Of a DNA stretch of 57,909 bases, positions 17,766 through 25,328 are shown piece by piece. A program made the position numbers and the translations under genes. The stretch lies in the NCBI GenBank assembly GCA_001689405.1, contig LUJO01000039.1:1-57909 (forward strand), read 5' to 3'. Positions within the stretch are counted from its first letter, which is position 1. The number at the start of each line of letters is the position of its first letter. The notes beneath the pieces are model-generated. The model was not told where the DNA came from. It did not search any database and saw nothing but the letters and a program-made list of their open reading frames with translations. The DNA comes from Candidatus Homeothermus arabinoxylanisolvens. GTDB taxonomy: Bacteria; Bacteroidota; Bacteroidia; Bacteroidales; Muribaculaceae.

Positions 17766-19340
17766 TTAATTGTCGGTGTGCGGGGCATCCATATATGAGG
17801 CTAAGGCATCGGCACAACGTTCGCCGTCGATCGCCGCCGATACTATGCCGCCCGCATATCCGGCCCCTTCTCCGCACGGGAACAGCCCTTTTATCCTGAT
17901 ATGCTGGAGTGTGGAATTATCGCGGATAATCCTTACCGGGGCCGATGTGCGTGTCTCGCATCCTATCAATACCGCATCGTTGGTGAGGAAGCCCCGCGAT
18001 TTTCGCCCGAATTCAATGAAGCCTTTGCGCAGACGTTCCGATATTGCCTGAGGCAAGAGCCTGTCTATGCGTGCGCTGTGTATGCCCGGAGCATATGACG
18101 TGGGCGGCAATGTCGATGAGGGCTTGCCTTTGGTGAAGTCGAGCATGCGTTGTGCCGGCGCGTTATGGGTCATGTCGGCGTCTTTGTAGAAGCGGGCTTC
18201 TATCTCTTCCTGATAATACATCATCTTAAGCGGGCCGGCACCGTGCGGGTCATCCACATCCTCGGGCAGTATCTCGACCACCATGCCGGAATTGGCCCAG
18301 CGGGTGCCGCGCGATGACGGCGACATGCCGTTGACCACAAGTTGCCCCGGACCGCTCGCCGCAGGTATTATGAAGCCTCCCGGACACATGCAGAAAGAGT
18401 AGACTCCTCGTCCGTCGACACGTGTGAGCATAGAGTACTCGGCGGCAGGCAGATACTTGCCGCGTCCTTCAGGCGAGTGATACTGGATGCGGTCTATGAG
18501 TTCCTGTGGATGTTCAAGCCTGACACCGATGGCGAGGCCTTTTGCTTCCATTTCTATACCGTGGCTTGCCAGCATCCTGTATACGTCACGGGCCGAGTGG
18601 CCCGTAGCAAGTATTACCGGACCTGTGTACTCTGTGCCTGCCGTGGTCCTGACGCCTGTCACCGTATTGTCGTTAATCGTGATTTCACATACCCGTTGGT
18701 TGAAATGTACTTCTCCTCCGGCGCGTATGATTGTATTTCTGATAGCCTTTATTACTTCCGGCAACTTGTCAGTGCCTATGTGCGGATGTGCGTCGACCAT
18801 TATGCTTTCATCCGCTCCGTGCTGGTGAAGTATGGACAGTATTTTTTCTACCGAGCCGCGTTTTTTGCTGCGGGTATAGAGTTTGCCGTCGGAATAAGCC
18901 CCGGCACCGCCTTCGCCAAAGCAATAGTTGGAGTCCGGGTCTACAACATTTTCGCGGGCTATGGCGGCCATGTCTTTGCGGCGAGAGTCAACGTCTTTTC
19001 CCCGTTCAACCACTATGGGTTTTATGCCAAGCTCGATAAGACGCAGGGCGGCGAATAGTCCTGCCGGCCCGGCACCTACTACTATGGCCTGACGCGATGA
19101 CTTGACGGGTTTATAATTGATTTCAGGATATATGTTTGCCGGCAGCGTTTCGTCAACATACAGTCTTAGCGTTATGTTTACCATGACGTTGCGTTGGCGT
19201 GCGTCGATTGACCGTTTTATTATGCGTGTCCCTTTTATCCTTTCAGGATTTATTCCCGATGCTTTGACCCCTTTGTCGGAAAGGAGTTTGAGGTCCGATG
19301 CTGTTTTCGGATCTACCCGTAAGTTTATATCTTGTTGCAT
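17766..19340 (-). CDS. NAD(P)/FAD-dependent oxidoreductase (FAD-dependent dehydrogenase family)
   Basis: 524 residues. The dinucleotide-binding motif VVGAGPAGLFAALRLIELGIKPIVVERG is near residue 90, after a basic N-terminal domain. The segments FGEGGAGAYSDGKLYTRSKKRG and the C-terminal GLFPCGEGAGYAGGIVSAAIDG are hallmarks of a widespread, poorly characterised flavoprotein family that PGAP-type annotation calls NAD(P)/FAD-dependent oxidoreductase. Substrate unknown. It lies 33 bases downstream of the MATE gene and is probably co-transcribed with it. Confidence 0.88.
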   Translation of the reverse strand: MQQDINLRVDPKTASDLKLLSDKGVKASGINPERIKGTRIIKRSIDARQRNVMVNITLRLYVDETLPANIYPEINYKPVKSSRQAIVVGAGPAGLFAALRLIELGIKPIVVERGKDVDSRRKDMAAIARENVVDPDSNYCFGEGGAGAYSDGKLYTRSKKRGSVEKILSILHQHGADESIMVDAHPHIGTDKLPEVIKAIRNTIIRAGGEVHFNQRVCEITINDNTVTGVRTTAGTEYTGPVILATGHSARDVYRMLASHGIEMEAKGLAIGVRLEHPQELIDRIQYHSPEGRGKYLPAAEYSMLTRVDGRGVYSFCMCPGGFIIPAASGPGQLVVNGMSPSSRGTRWANSGMVVEILPEDVDDPHGAGPLKMMYYQEEIEARFYKDADMTHNAPAQRMLDFTKGKPSSTLPPTSYAPGIHSARIDRLLPQAISERLRKGFIEFGRKSRGFLTNDAVLIGCETRTSAPVRIIRDNSTLQHIRIKGLFPCGEGAGYAGGIVSAAIDGERCADALASYMDAPHTDN

Positions 19341-19373
19341 TGGCGTTTGTTTTTGACTGTTGTTATTGGTCTC

Positions 19374-20759
19374 CTAATTCTGGTTGATGGGCGTGAGTGT
19401 GGCAAACCGTTTGTTCAGGCGTCTGATCATGACCAATACCGTAGCTACGGCCACTATGGCAGCGAGCAGGTCGGAGCCGCACATGCTCGCCCACACTCCG
19501 TCGGTGCCGAAGTGACGCGGCAGTATGATGAGAAACGGTATGAGAAACAGCAGCTGCCGGGTAAGGGAGAGAAATATGGACAGCTTCGGTTTACCGATCG
19601 ACTGGAAGAAGTTTTGTATTACAATCTGGCAGCCTACCACCGGATATACAATGAAGTATATGCGGAAGCCGTCGCGTGCTATCGCTATCAGGGTCTCGTC
19701 GCGTGTAAACATCGAGCTGATCGTGTCGGGAAACAGTTCCGTTACGGCGAAGCCGACTGTCGTTATGGCTACTCCGAGCCATATGCCTATTGATAATGTG
19801 CGCTTTACGCGGTCCCATTTGTTGGCGCCGTAGTTGAAGCCGAGTATCGGTTGCATGCCTTGTGTCACACCAAATACTATCATTACAAAAAACATTGTGG
19901 TGCGGTTTATTATGCCGTAAGCGCCTACCGCAAGGTTGCCTGAGGTCCCGGCGTAGTCAAGGAGCGCCTTGTTGATGAATATCACGACCACACACGCGCA
20001 TACATTCATCAGAAACGGTGATAATCCTATGGAGTATATGCGCTTTATGATAGAGGGTGTAAACCATCGGTTGGACAGCTGGAAGTGTATGAAGCTTTTT
20101 TTAGACAGGAAGTGTGAGAGGACCCATACAAATGCTGCAAACTGGCCGCATATCGTGGCAAATGCCGCTCCGGCTATGCCCCAGTTGAAGGAGAATATGA
20201 ATATAGGCGCGAGGATGACATTGACAAGCACCGACAGCAATGCCGATATCATGGCTTTTTTAGGATAGCCGGTAGCCCTCATGAGGTTGTTGAGACCGAT
20301 GAATATGTATGATATGGGTGTGCCGTAGAGTATTATTCTCATAAACTCGCGGGCATAGCTTATAGTCTCCGGCGTGGCTCCGAAGAAGTACAGTATCTCA
20401 TCAAGAAATATAAGGGTTATGCCGCCGAATACAATAGAGTGAATGAGGCATAGTATCATGACATTGTTTACGACATCGGTTGCCCGCGACTCATTTTTCT
20501 GACCTATGAATATGGAGCTTATCGTGGCTCCGCCCACGGCAATGAGCGTACAGAAGGCCACTACAAGATTCATGAGCGGAAAGGTGATTGCAAGTCCGGC
20601 TATGGCCATCGGGCCTACGCCGCGGCCTATGAATATGCTGTCGACGATGTTGTACAGTGAGGTAGCCACGCTTGCTATTATGGCAGGTACCGAATATTGA
20701 ACGAGTAGCTTCCCTATTGATTTTGAGCCTAATGAAAGCGGACTGTCTGCTGTTGCCAT
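19374..20759 (-). CDS. MATE family efflux transporter
   Basis: 461 residues with twelve membrane segments in two similar halves (GSKSIGKLLVQYSVPAIIASVATSLYNIVDSIFIGRGVG at the start, INRTTMFFVMIVFGVTQGMQPILGFNYGA in the second half). It belongs to the multidrug and toxic compound extrusion family, a cation-coupled exporter in the inner membrane. Substrate not inferable. The upstream gap to the islet is about 190 bases and contains a minus-strand TACATTTG box at 20915-20922. Confidence 0.93.
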   Translation of the reverse strand: MATADSPLSLGSKSIGKLLVQYSVPAIIASVATSLYNIVDSIFIGRGVGPMAIAGLAITFPLMNLVVAFCTLIAVGGATISSIFIGQKNESRATDVVNNVMILCLIHSIVFGGITLIFLDEILYFFGATPETISYAREFMRIILYGTPISYIFIGLNNLMRATGYPKKAMISALLSVLVNVILAPIFIFSFNWGIAGAAFATICGQFAAFVWVLSHFLSKKSFIHFQLSNRWFTPSIIKRIYSIGLSPFLMNVCACVVVIFINKALLDYAGTSGNLAVGAYGIINRTTMFFVMIVFGVTQGMQPILGFNYGANKWDRVKRTLSIGIWLGVAITTVGFAVTELFPDTISSMFTRDETLIAIARDGFRIYFIVYPVVGCQIVIQNFFQSIGKPKLSIFLSLTRQLLFLIPFLIILPRHFGTDGVWASMCGSDLLAAIVAVATVLVMIRRLNKRFATLTPINQN

Positions 20760-20952
20760 ATTATACGATTTATTTTAGATTTTCAACGGATTGATATAAC
20801 CACTTGAGGAATAAACATTTAGCGGAGTATTTGAGAAATAACAGTAACGAATTGGCAACCGTGCGATTTTCAGCGTTTTGCGATGCTATGCTGTCAAGTA
20901 ACTCTTTCTAAATGCAAATGTACAACATATATCCTATATGAGGATGATAAAT

Positions 20953-21390
20953 TTAAATTTTTATGTCATTTCTATATTGTTTCAATATACGTATCGCTAA
21001 ATAGATGATATATCCAATGACTATTATTGTTAAAGCTGCAATTGTAACCAATACCCAAAAACTAATACTTCCATTCAAAAAACGCATTCCTATCCAACTA
21101 CATGAAGCGAAGAAAATCGAAATTAAGAGAATGTAAAAACATTGGCAATTAATATTGACCAGCCGTTTAATATAAGCTATTGCGAAATTTTTCTTTTGTA
21201 TAACAAGTGGACTACTATCACCTAATTTTATTTGTTCTGTTACTAATTTTAATTCATCTTTTTTGCTTAGTATAAATGAATATAAGAGTGTAAGCAATGA
21301 CAGTAAAATCCCAATGAACGTCAAATGCAATGTCCATAAATCAGAAAAACAATCGCTAATCAACTCTTGGCATGTGATTAAATCATTCAT
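20953..21390 (-). CDS. small three-segment membrane protein of unknown function (cargo gene 4)
   Basis: 145 residues, unrecognised. Three hydrophobic segments are visible, at about residues 19-41 (LWTLHLTFIGILLSLLTLLY), 83-103 and 112-132. A charged loop (about 43-75) lies between the first two, and the tail is basic. No signal peptide cleavage site. The ATG overlaps the stop of the preceding gene by 8 bases (ATGAATGA), so the two proteins are probably made together and may work together. Small membrane partners encoded next to soluble sensors occur in abortive-infection systems such as RexAB, but I see no sequence proof. AT-rich; last gene of the RM operon. Confidence 0.8.
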   Translation of the reverse strand: MNDLITCQELISDCFSDLWTLHLTFIGILLSLLTLLYSFILSKKDELKLVTEQIKLGDSSPLVIQKKNFAIAYIKRLVNINCQCFYILLISIFFASCSWIGMRFLNGSISFWVLVTIAALTIIVIGYIIYLAIRILKQYRNDIKI

Positions 21391-22345
21391 TCCTTAAATA
21401 ATTAGTAAGAACTCCGCTCAATTTCTCAATCATAAAATCAGCATCATGTATTTTGGTGTCTAATTCTGTTTGAGTAATAGCAGATGAAGCGTTAAATATC
21501 TTTTCTGCGGTTTCTTTCAATTCTTCGCTTGCTTCATTGACAAGTTCTTTCTTTATTCGATACTCCTTTTTACCTATAACAATACGAGTATCTTTATACT
21601 GATAATCCTCATCATCGGCAGTATCGGCAAGAAGCTGCTCCATTGTTTCGCGAGGCATATTTTTGAATAGTCTATCTTTTTTCTTTTCAAGTTTTCCGCC
21701 TTGTAAAAATTCTCGATATTTAACATCAACATCATTGTCAGCATCCGAAATACTTCGATAACGAATTTGTAGTTCAGGGATAGTGCAAATATCTTTAAGT
21801 TCATCAAAAATCATAGGAAGTTTAATGTTCTCTATCGGTATATTCAATATTTTATTGACAAGTATTTTAGCTAGTTTACAAACTTCACCATTATCTTTGG
21901 TTGGATCTTCATAAACAAGCATCAAAAAGAAACATGTGTATGTCTCAGCACTCAATCCTTTGATTCGAGGATAAAGTAATATGAAATTATTCTCACTTCC
22001 TAACTTATTGTCTTTAGCAATAGGTATTTTTTCATTTGCTTCAAAATACCCATCGTACATATTTGTATTAAAAGCTGAGATTTGGAGTAATAATGCGGGA
22101 ACATTGCCTATTTGCACATCTTGATAAGAAATGTCACTAACAACGGTCTTTTTGGTTTTATTCCTATTAGAAGAACTAATGGGACTTTTGAAATCATCCA
22201 ACCGTTTCTTTATCATTTGTACCATATCTTGAAATGATACATTTTCAAATAATCCCACACTCTGATCCAACATGGTTGTTGTATATACAGGGATTTTGAT
22301 ATTATAAGACTTTTCTTTTAATTCTTTCTTTGCCATTCTCGTCAT
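21383..22345 (-). CDS. soluble protein of unknown function linked to the EcoRI-type RM (cargo gene 3)
   Basis: 320 residues from ATG 22345; ATG 22336 (MAKKELKEKS) and TTG 22348 are alternatives. I do not recognise the family. There is no membrane segment or signal. The N-terminal half looks alpha/beta (YQDVQIGNVPALLLQISAF, NNFILLYPRIKG, TYTCFFLMLVYED). The middle has a charged stretch GGKLEKKKDRLFKNMP. The last 90 residues look helical and acidic (ETMEQLLADTADDEDYQYKD, then long helices to the end). It starts 15 bases after the methylase stop and overlaps the membrane-protein gene by 8 bases. It is not a known EcoRI component, so it is either a private accessory of this RM module or one half of an independent defence pair. 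Confidence 0.8.
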   Translation of the reverse strand: MTRMAKKELKEKSYNIKIPVYTTTMLDQSVGLFENVSFQDMVQMIKKRLDDFKSPISSSNRNKTKKTVVSDISYQDVQIGNVPALLLQISAFNTNMYDGYFEANEKIPIAKDNKLGSENNFILLYPRIKGLSAETYTCFFLMLVYEDPTKDNGEVCKLAKILVNKILNIPIENIKLPMIFDELKDICTIPELQIRYRSISDADNDVDVKYREFLQGGKLEKKKDRLFKNMPRETMEQLLADTADDEDYQYKDTRIVIGKKEYRIKKELVNEASEELKETAEKIFNASSAITQTELDTKIHDADFMIEKLSGVLTNYLRNE

Positions 22346-22360
22346 CAAATGAAGTTTCTA

Positions 22361-23338
22361 TTATATAGCCCGTATTTGCTTGCTTCTAATAAGTATTCTA
22401 AAATATGGGCACTTTCCATTAATCGACAGGTCTTTATCATCATCCCCTTTCCTGAATTTAATTATTTCAAATTGGTTGGGATTGAATTTATGTAAGAAAG
22501 TTATTGGCACACCCATCAATCCTGCATAATCCATAGGAATATCTTGTGTTTTATTTACATTTATTCCATTGCAATTATCGTATTTAGGGTATTCCTTTTC
22601 GTGACCAATATATTTTTTGGTAAGTATAATGTCTTCATTGCGTTGGAATGTTTCCAAATTAGTTAACCATAAGCAATTATTTGGTGAGATTATTCTATTC
22701 CCCGAATTATCGATTCGAGTTTCTGTACCGTAAAGTTCATAATGTTCAGGAACAATAAATCCTGATATGCCTCTCCCTAAATTTATTCCCAACCAAGCTT
22801 TATTATCTTTGATTAATTTGAAAATCTCTTTATATGTTATCGCATTGATATTTCCTATAATCAAAAATTTCTTGTCATATTTAATCAATTGTGCCACATA
22901 TTCCCTGAATAGAGAAAAGGGAGGGTTGGTTACAACTATATCAGATTGCTTCAACAGATTTATACTTTCTTGACTACGGAAGTCGCCATCACCACGAAAG
23001 TAAATAACATTGGATGCATTAGGTTTTTCCTCTTTATTTCCTGTATATTCATAGAAAAAGCCATTGCTATTTGTTTCTGTATTAAACAAGTCAATCACTT
23101 GTTCTTTGTAACAAGCTGCAATGAGTTTTTTTAATCCTAACTCTTTGAAATTCGAAAAGAAATATTTAAAAAAGTTGCTTGTTTGAGGGTCGTCGCAATT
23201 ACAATAAACAATCTTATTATAAAAATGCTCCTTGTAATACTGCAACTCCCGCTCTATATCTGAAAGTTGCGTATAAAACTCATCGCTTTTTAGCTTCTTT
23301 GCTTTTTGCAGCAATTCATTTGTTGCATTTCTTCCCAT
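22361..23338 (-). CDS. ecoRIM: adenine-specific DNA methyltransferase, EcoRI family (M subunit)
   Basis: 325 residues, almost the length of M.EcoRI (326), and recognisably the same protein throughout. It starts GRNATNELLQKAKKLKSDEFYTQ. NPPF (residues 138-141) is the N6-adenine catalytic motif, and LGRGISGFIVPEHYELYGTE and SPNNCLWLTNLE follow as in the EcoRI enzyme. By family it should methylate the inner A of GAATTC. The gene begins 2 bases after the endonuclease stop, the same R-then-M order as in the EcoRI plasmid locus. AT-rich and probably acquired horizontally. Symbol given by homology. Confidence 0.95.
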   Translation of the reverse strand: MGRNATNELLQKAKKLKSDEFYTQLSDIERELQYYKEHFYNKIVYCNCDDPQTSNFFKYFFSNFKELGLKKLIAACYKEQVIDLFNTETNSNGFFYEYTGNKEEKPNASNVIYFRGDGDFRSQESINLLKQSDIVVTNPPFSLFREYVAQLIKYDKKFLIIGNINAITYKEIFKLIKDNKAWLGINLGRGISGFIVPEHYELYGTETRIDNSGNRIISPNNCLWLTNLETFQRNEDIILTKKYIGHEKEYPKYDNCNGINVNKTQDIPMDYAGLMGVPITFLHKFNPNQFEIIKFRKGDDDKDLSINGKCPYFRILIRSKQIRAI

Positions 23339-23340
23339 CC

Positions 23341-24180
23341 CTAATCAATATTTTGAGTTAATTGATTGAATATGTCACTGCCTAATACCTGAAGAGATGT
23401 TTTTGAAATTTCAAGCATTATATCAAATATTTCTTTAACATTCCATCTTTTTCCACTGCCTTGTGTGTATATGGATGTAGCCTGAAGCATTATAGTTTTA
23501 TCCTTATGCTTAACAAATTTATTCTTACATAAGTTAGAATTGATAGGCATCCCATAATTTGCAGAAGTCAATCTATCTAACCTGTTAAGCATTCCTGAAT
23601 TGTATTCTAATGTAACTACTCTACCATCAGGTCTTGTTATCGAAATAGTTTCAGTTAAAAAATTCGAGCCTTCCAAAAATAAGATGTATGGGAAATGAGA
23701 TTCAGACAACATTAAATTGGCAATTTCTGATATATTTTTGTGTGACCTTTCTATAGCATTGCCCGCAGCCATCAAATCTTGGTCGTTGTTCTTACCGACA
23801 AGTATTCCTTTTCTTATGTTTTCAATGTCTTTTCCTTGATGTTTAGCCTCAGACACCAATACAATTCTCCACTCTCCAGCATCATCTTTCACTTCTATAA
23901 TACCTCCATCGGGAATGATACTGGAATTTTCCACGAAAAGAGTTTGCCCTAATTCAGGATCAATCTTCCTTAGTGCTTCATTAATTTCTTCTTTCTTTAT
24001 ACTTGTCCTATATCGAAACGATAGTTGAGGAAATTCTTTCTCAAGTTGTTTAATAACAAGATGAGAAATCTCTCCAACTGTCATGTCATGCAATTTTGCT
24101 TCCTCGCAAAATATACCTACAACACCTTTAGATTCTTTATGCTGTACAGTTAATCTTTCCGACTGATTCTTTTTAGCCAT
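23341..24180 (-). CDS. ecoRIR: type II restriction endonuclease, EcoRI family (predicted G^AATTC)
   Basis: 279 residues from the ATG giving MAKKNQSERLTVQHK; the 29-codon upstream extension runs through the promoter and is rejected. The match to R.EcoRI (277 residues) is strong along the whole length. The PD-(D/E)XK catalytic residues fall at Asp91, Glu111 and Lys113, exactly the EcoRI numbering. The recognition-arm residues Ala138, Gly140, Asn141, Ala142, Glu144 and Arg145 (in AAGNAIERSHKN) are also identical in type and position, so GAATTC cleavage is predicted. It is a dimeric, Mg-dependent enzyme. First gene of the four-gene operon. Confidence 0.95.
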   Translation of the reverse strand: MAKKNQSERLTVQHKESKGVVGIFCEEAKLHDMTVGEISHLVIKQLEKEFPQLSFRYRTSIKKEEINEALRKIDPELGQTLFVENSSIIPDGGIIEVKDDAGEWRIVLVSEAKHQGKDIENIRKGILVGKNNDQDLMAAGNAIERSHKNISEIANLMLSESHFPYILFLEGSNFLTETISITRPDGRVVTLEYNSGMLNRLDRLTSANYGMPINSNLCKNKFVKHKDKTIMLQATSIYTQGSGKRWNVKEIFDIMLEISKTSLQVLGSDIFNQLTQNID

Positions 24181-24207
24181 ATAATATTTTTGTCTATTAC
24201 CTGTATG

Positions 24208-24251
24208 CAAAATTACAAAAAATCCGTGATGTAACATTCTACTATCACGGA
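24208..24251 (-). promoter_or_regulatory. promoter box with inverted-repeat operator candidate before the R gene
   Basis: The minus strand carries TAATTTTG (24208-24215), a TAnnTTTG -7 box 28 bases before the endonuclease ATG. Immediately upstream of it lies a perfect inverted repeat, TCCGTGAT (24223-24230) and ATCACGGA (24244-24251), separated by 13 bases and covering the -33 region. Such a placement suits a repressor or controller site. Confidence 0.45.
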
Positions 24252-24267
24252 CTTTATTTTGATTCAC

Positions 24268-24736
24268 AACTTAATCTTCCGACTTTGGAGGCGAGATTGT
24301 CCGCACGGACGGCAAGGCTTTTCTGGCTGCTCAAATCTTTTTGAGCGGCTGAAAAGACATCTTGCTGTGTTCCTGCGGACACACTTTCGGGAGTAACCCG
24401 AAAGGTTTTGAGTAACTCAAAACATACCTTGCCATGTTCGAGTGAACATATACGTAAATGGCGGTGTATCCCTCCTTTCTATAATCAGTATTTTCATTAT
24501 ACCGACTTGACTAAATGAACTCACTATACCCTCATTGCAGAGTGTGCAGAACATTCCGAACTACAGTTTCCGTTCCTGTGCTTGCCCAATCCAAACGCCC
24601 AATATATTATTTTTCTTTCTGTCGGTGGGTAGTGGGGCGGTCGTTTCCGTTTTCAAAGGCTTCTCTTGCATGGGGCGGTTGGAAGCAAGGTTTAGGGGAA
24701 GAATACTACCCGAGAATGAGGGTGGAGATTGTTCCC
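24268..24736. other. non-coding stretch rich in hairpins between the RM operon and the integrase module
   Basis: No credible gene was found here; the short open frames on the plus strand have no recognisable product. The left part contains the hairpin array described separately (24298-24449). The rest, 24450-24736, shows no further strong symmetry. GC content is higher than in the RM genes, like the integrase module. Confidence 0.5.
24298..24449. repeat. array of four closely spaced hairpins
   Basis: Four perfect stems follow each other. They are GCTCAAA/TTTGAGC (24329-24346), CTTTCGGG/CCCGAAAG with loop AGTAA (24384-24404), GTTTTGAG/CTCAAAAC with loop TAA (24405-24423) and ATGTTC/GAACAT with loop GAGT (24434-24449). 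Two longer-range pairs span them: TGTCCGCA (24298-24305) with TGCGGACA (24374-24381), and GGCAAGG (24311-24317) with CCTTGCC (24427-24433). Confidence 0.7.
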
Positions 24737-24916
24737 CTAACGGTATAGCCGCTTGACCTTGAAGCCGACATCAAGCCCCGTACTTACTTTGCCTTTGTAA
24801 ACGAGAATGATTGCTCCGCTTTCTTCAGTAAGAGGAATAAACCCCGTATCATCATATCAACAGGTTTGTTTGTTGATGTGATTACATGGTGATATGCTTG
24901 CCTGTTGATATGTCAT
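24737..24916 (-). pseudogene. small ORF interrupted by an in-frame TGA, coupled to the winged-helix gene
   Basis: The ATG at 24916 overlaps the stop of the winged-helix gene by one base (TAATG). Nineteen codons are followed by TGA (24859-24857). The same frame then continues for 39 protein-like codons (DDTGFIPLTEESGAIILVYKG, VSTGLDVGFKVKRLYR) to TAG. An intact version would encode about 59 residues. I cannot name the family. Alternatives are a 19-residue leader peptide or read-through. Confidence 0.45.
24854..24911. repeat. 11-base perfect inverted repeat with 36-base spacer
   Basis: ATATCAACAGG (24854-24864) and CCTGTTGATAT (24901-24911) are exact reverse complements just after the winged-helix gene. 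The in-frame TGA of the broken ORF lies in one arm. It could be a recombinase or excisionase arm site, or an RNA stem. Confidence 0.5.
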
Positions 24917-25308
24917 TACGCTTGCCAATGGCTGTTGGGGTTTCCCTCCGTGAACAGCGAAACGAAAACGGTTGTTTTCTCTTTTCGCCCGTGTGTTATC
25001 CTATCCAACAAGGCTTGGCGTACCCGTTCCGCTCCGTATGTACCGATGCGGAAAGCGAGAGCGGTTATTGTTTCGAGGTTGTAGACCTCTGCGCCGCATT
25101 TGTCCGATATGCGGATAATACGTCTTATTTCGTACTCCCTTAAAACTCCGCTTTTGCAGAGTGTCTTTATCGCGGCACGGAATGTCGGAGCGGTTATCCC
25201 GAACAGTTCACAGATTTCCCACTCGCTCATGGCGGTTGTTCGCATATCTGTCGGCATGATGATATTGCGATGCTCGTCTATCTTGATTATATTTCTTTCT
25301 TTGTTCAT
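24916..25308 (-). CDS. winged-helix DNA-binding protein next to integrase
   Basis: 130 residues from the ATG giving MNKERNIIKIDEHRNI; an eight-codon upstream extension is possible. The central segment AMSEWEICELFGITAPTFRAAIKTLCKSGVLREYE reads as a helix-turn-helix or winged helix, followed by IRRIIRISDKCGAEVYNLETI. Proteins of this kind are commonly found directly downstream of tyrosine recombinases in Bacteroides elements. Excisionase-like or regulatory work on the element ends is an inference. The gene starts 20 bases after the integrase stop. Confidence 0.7.
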   Translation of the reverse strand: MNKERNIIKIDEHRNIIMPTDMRTTAMSEWEICELFGITAPTFRAAIKTLCKSGVLREYEIRRIIRISDKCGAEVYNLETITALAFRIGTYGAERVRQALLDRITHGRKEKTTVFVSLFTEGNPNSHWQA

Positions 25309-25328
25309 TGCTGTTTGTTTTAATGTTA

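Noticed and set aside
19374..20759. MATE transporter as the missing glycan flippase
   Set aside because: It lies 9 kb from the cluster on the other strand, is paired with an oxidoreductase gene and has MATE efflux motifs.
23341..24267. Longer start for the endonuclease at 24267
   Set aside because: The extra 29 codons run through the promoter box and operator and have no counterpart in EcoRI, whose N-terminus aligns with the ATG at 24180.
24515..24748. 77-residue plus-strand open frame in the hairpin-rich gap
   Set aside because: No recognisable features, no promoter box, and it partly overlaps the coding-like minus frame at 24737-24916.
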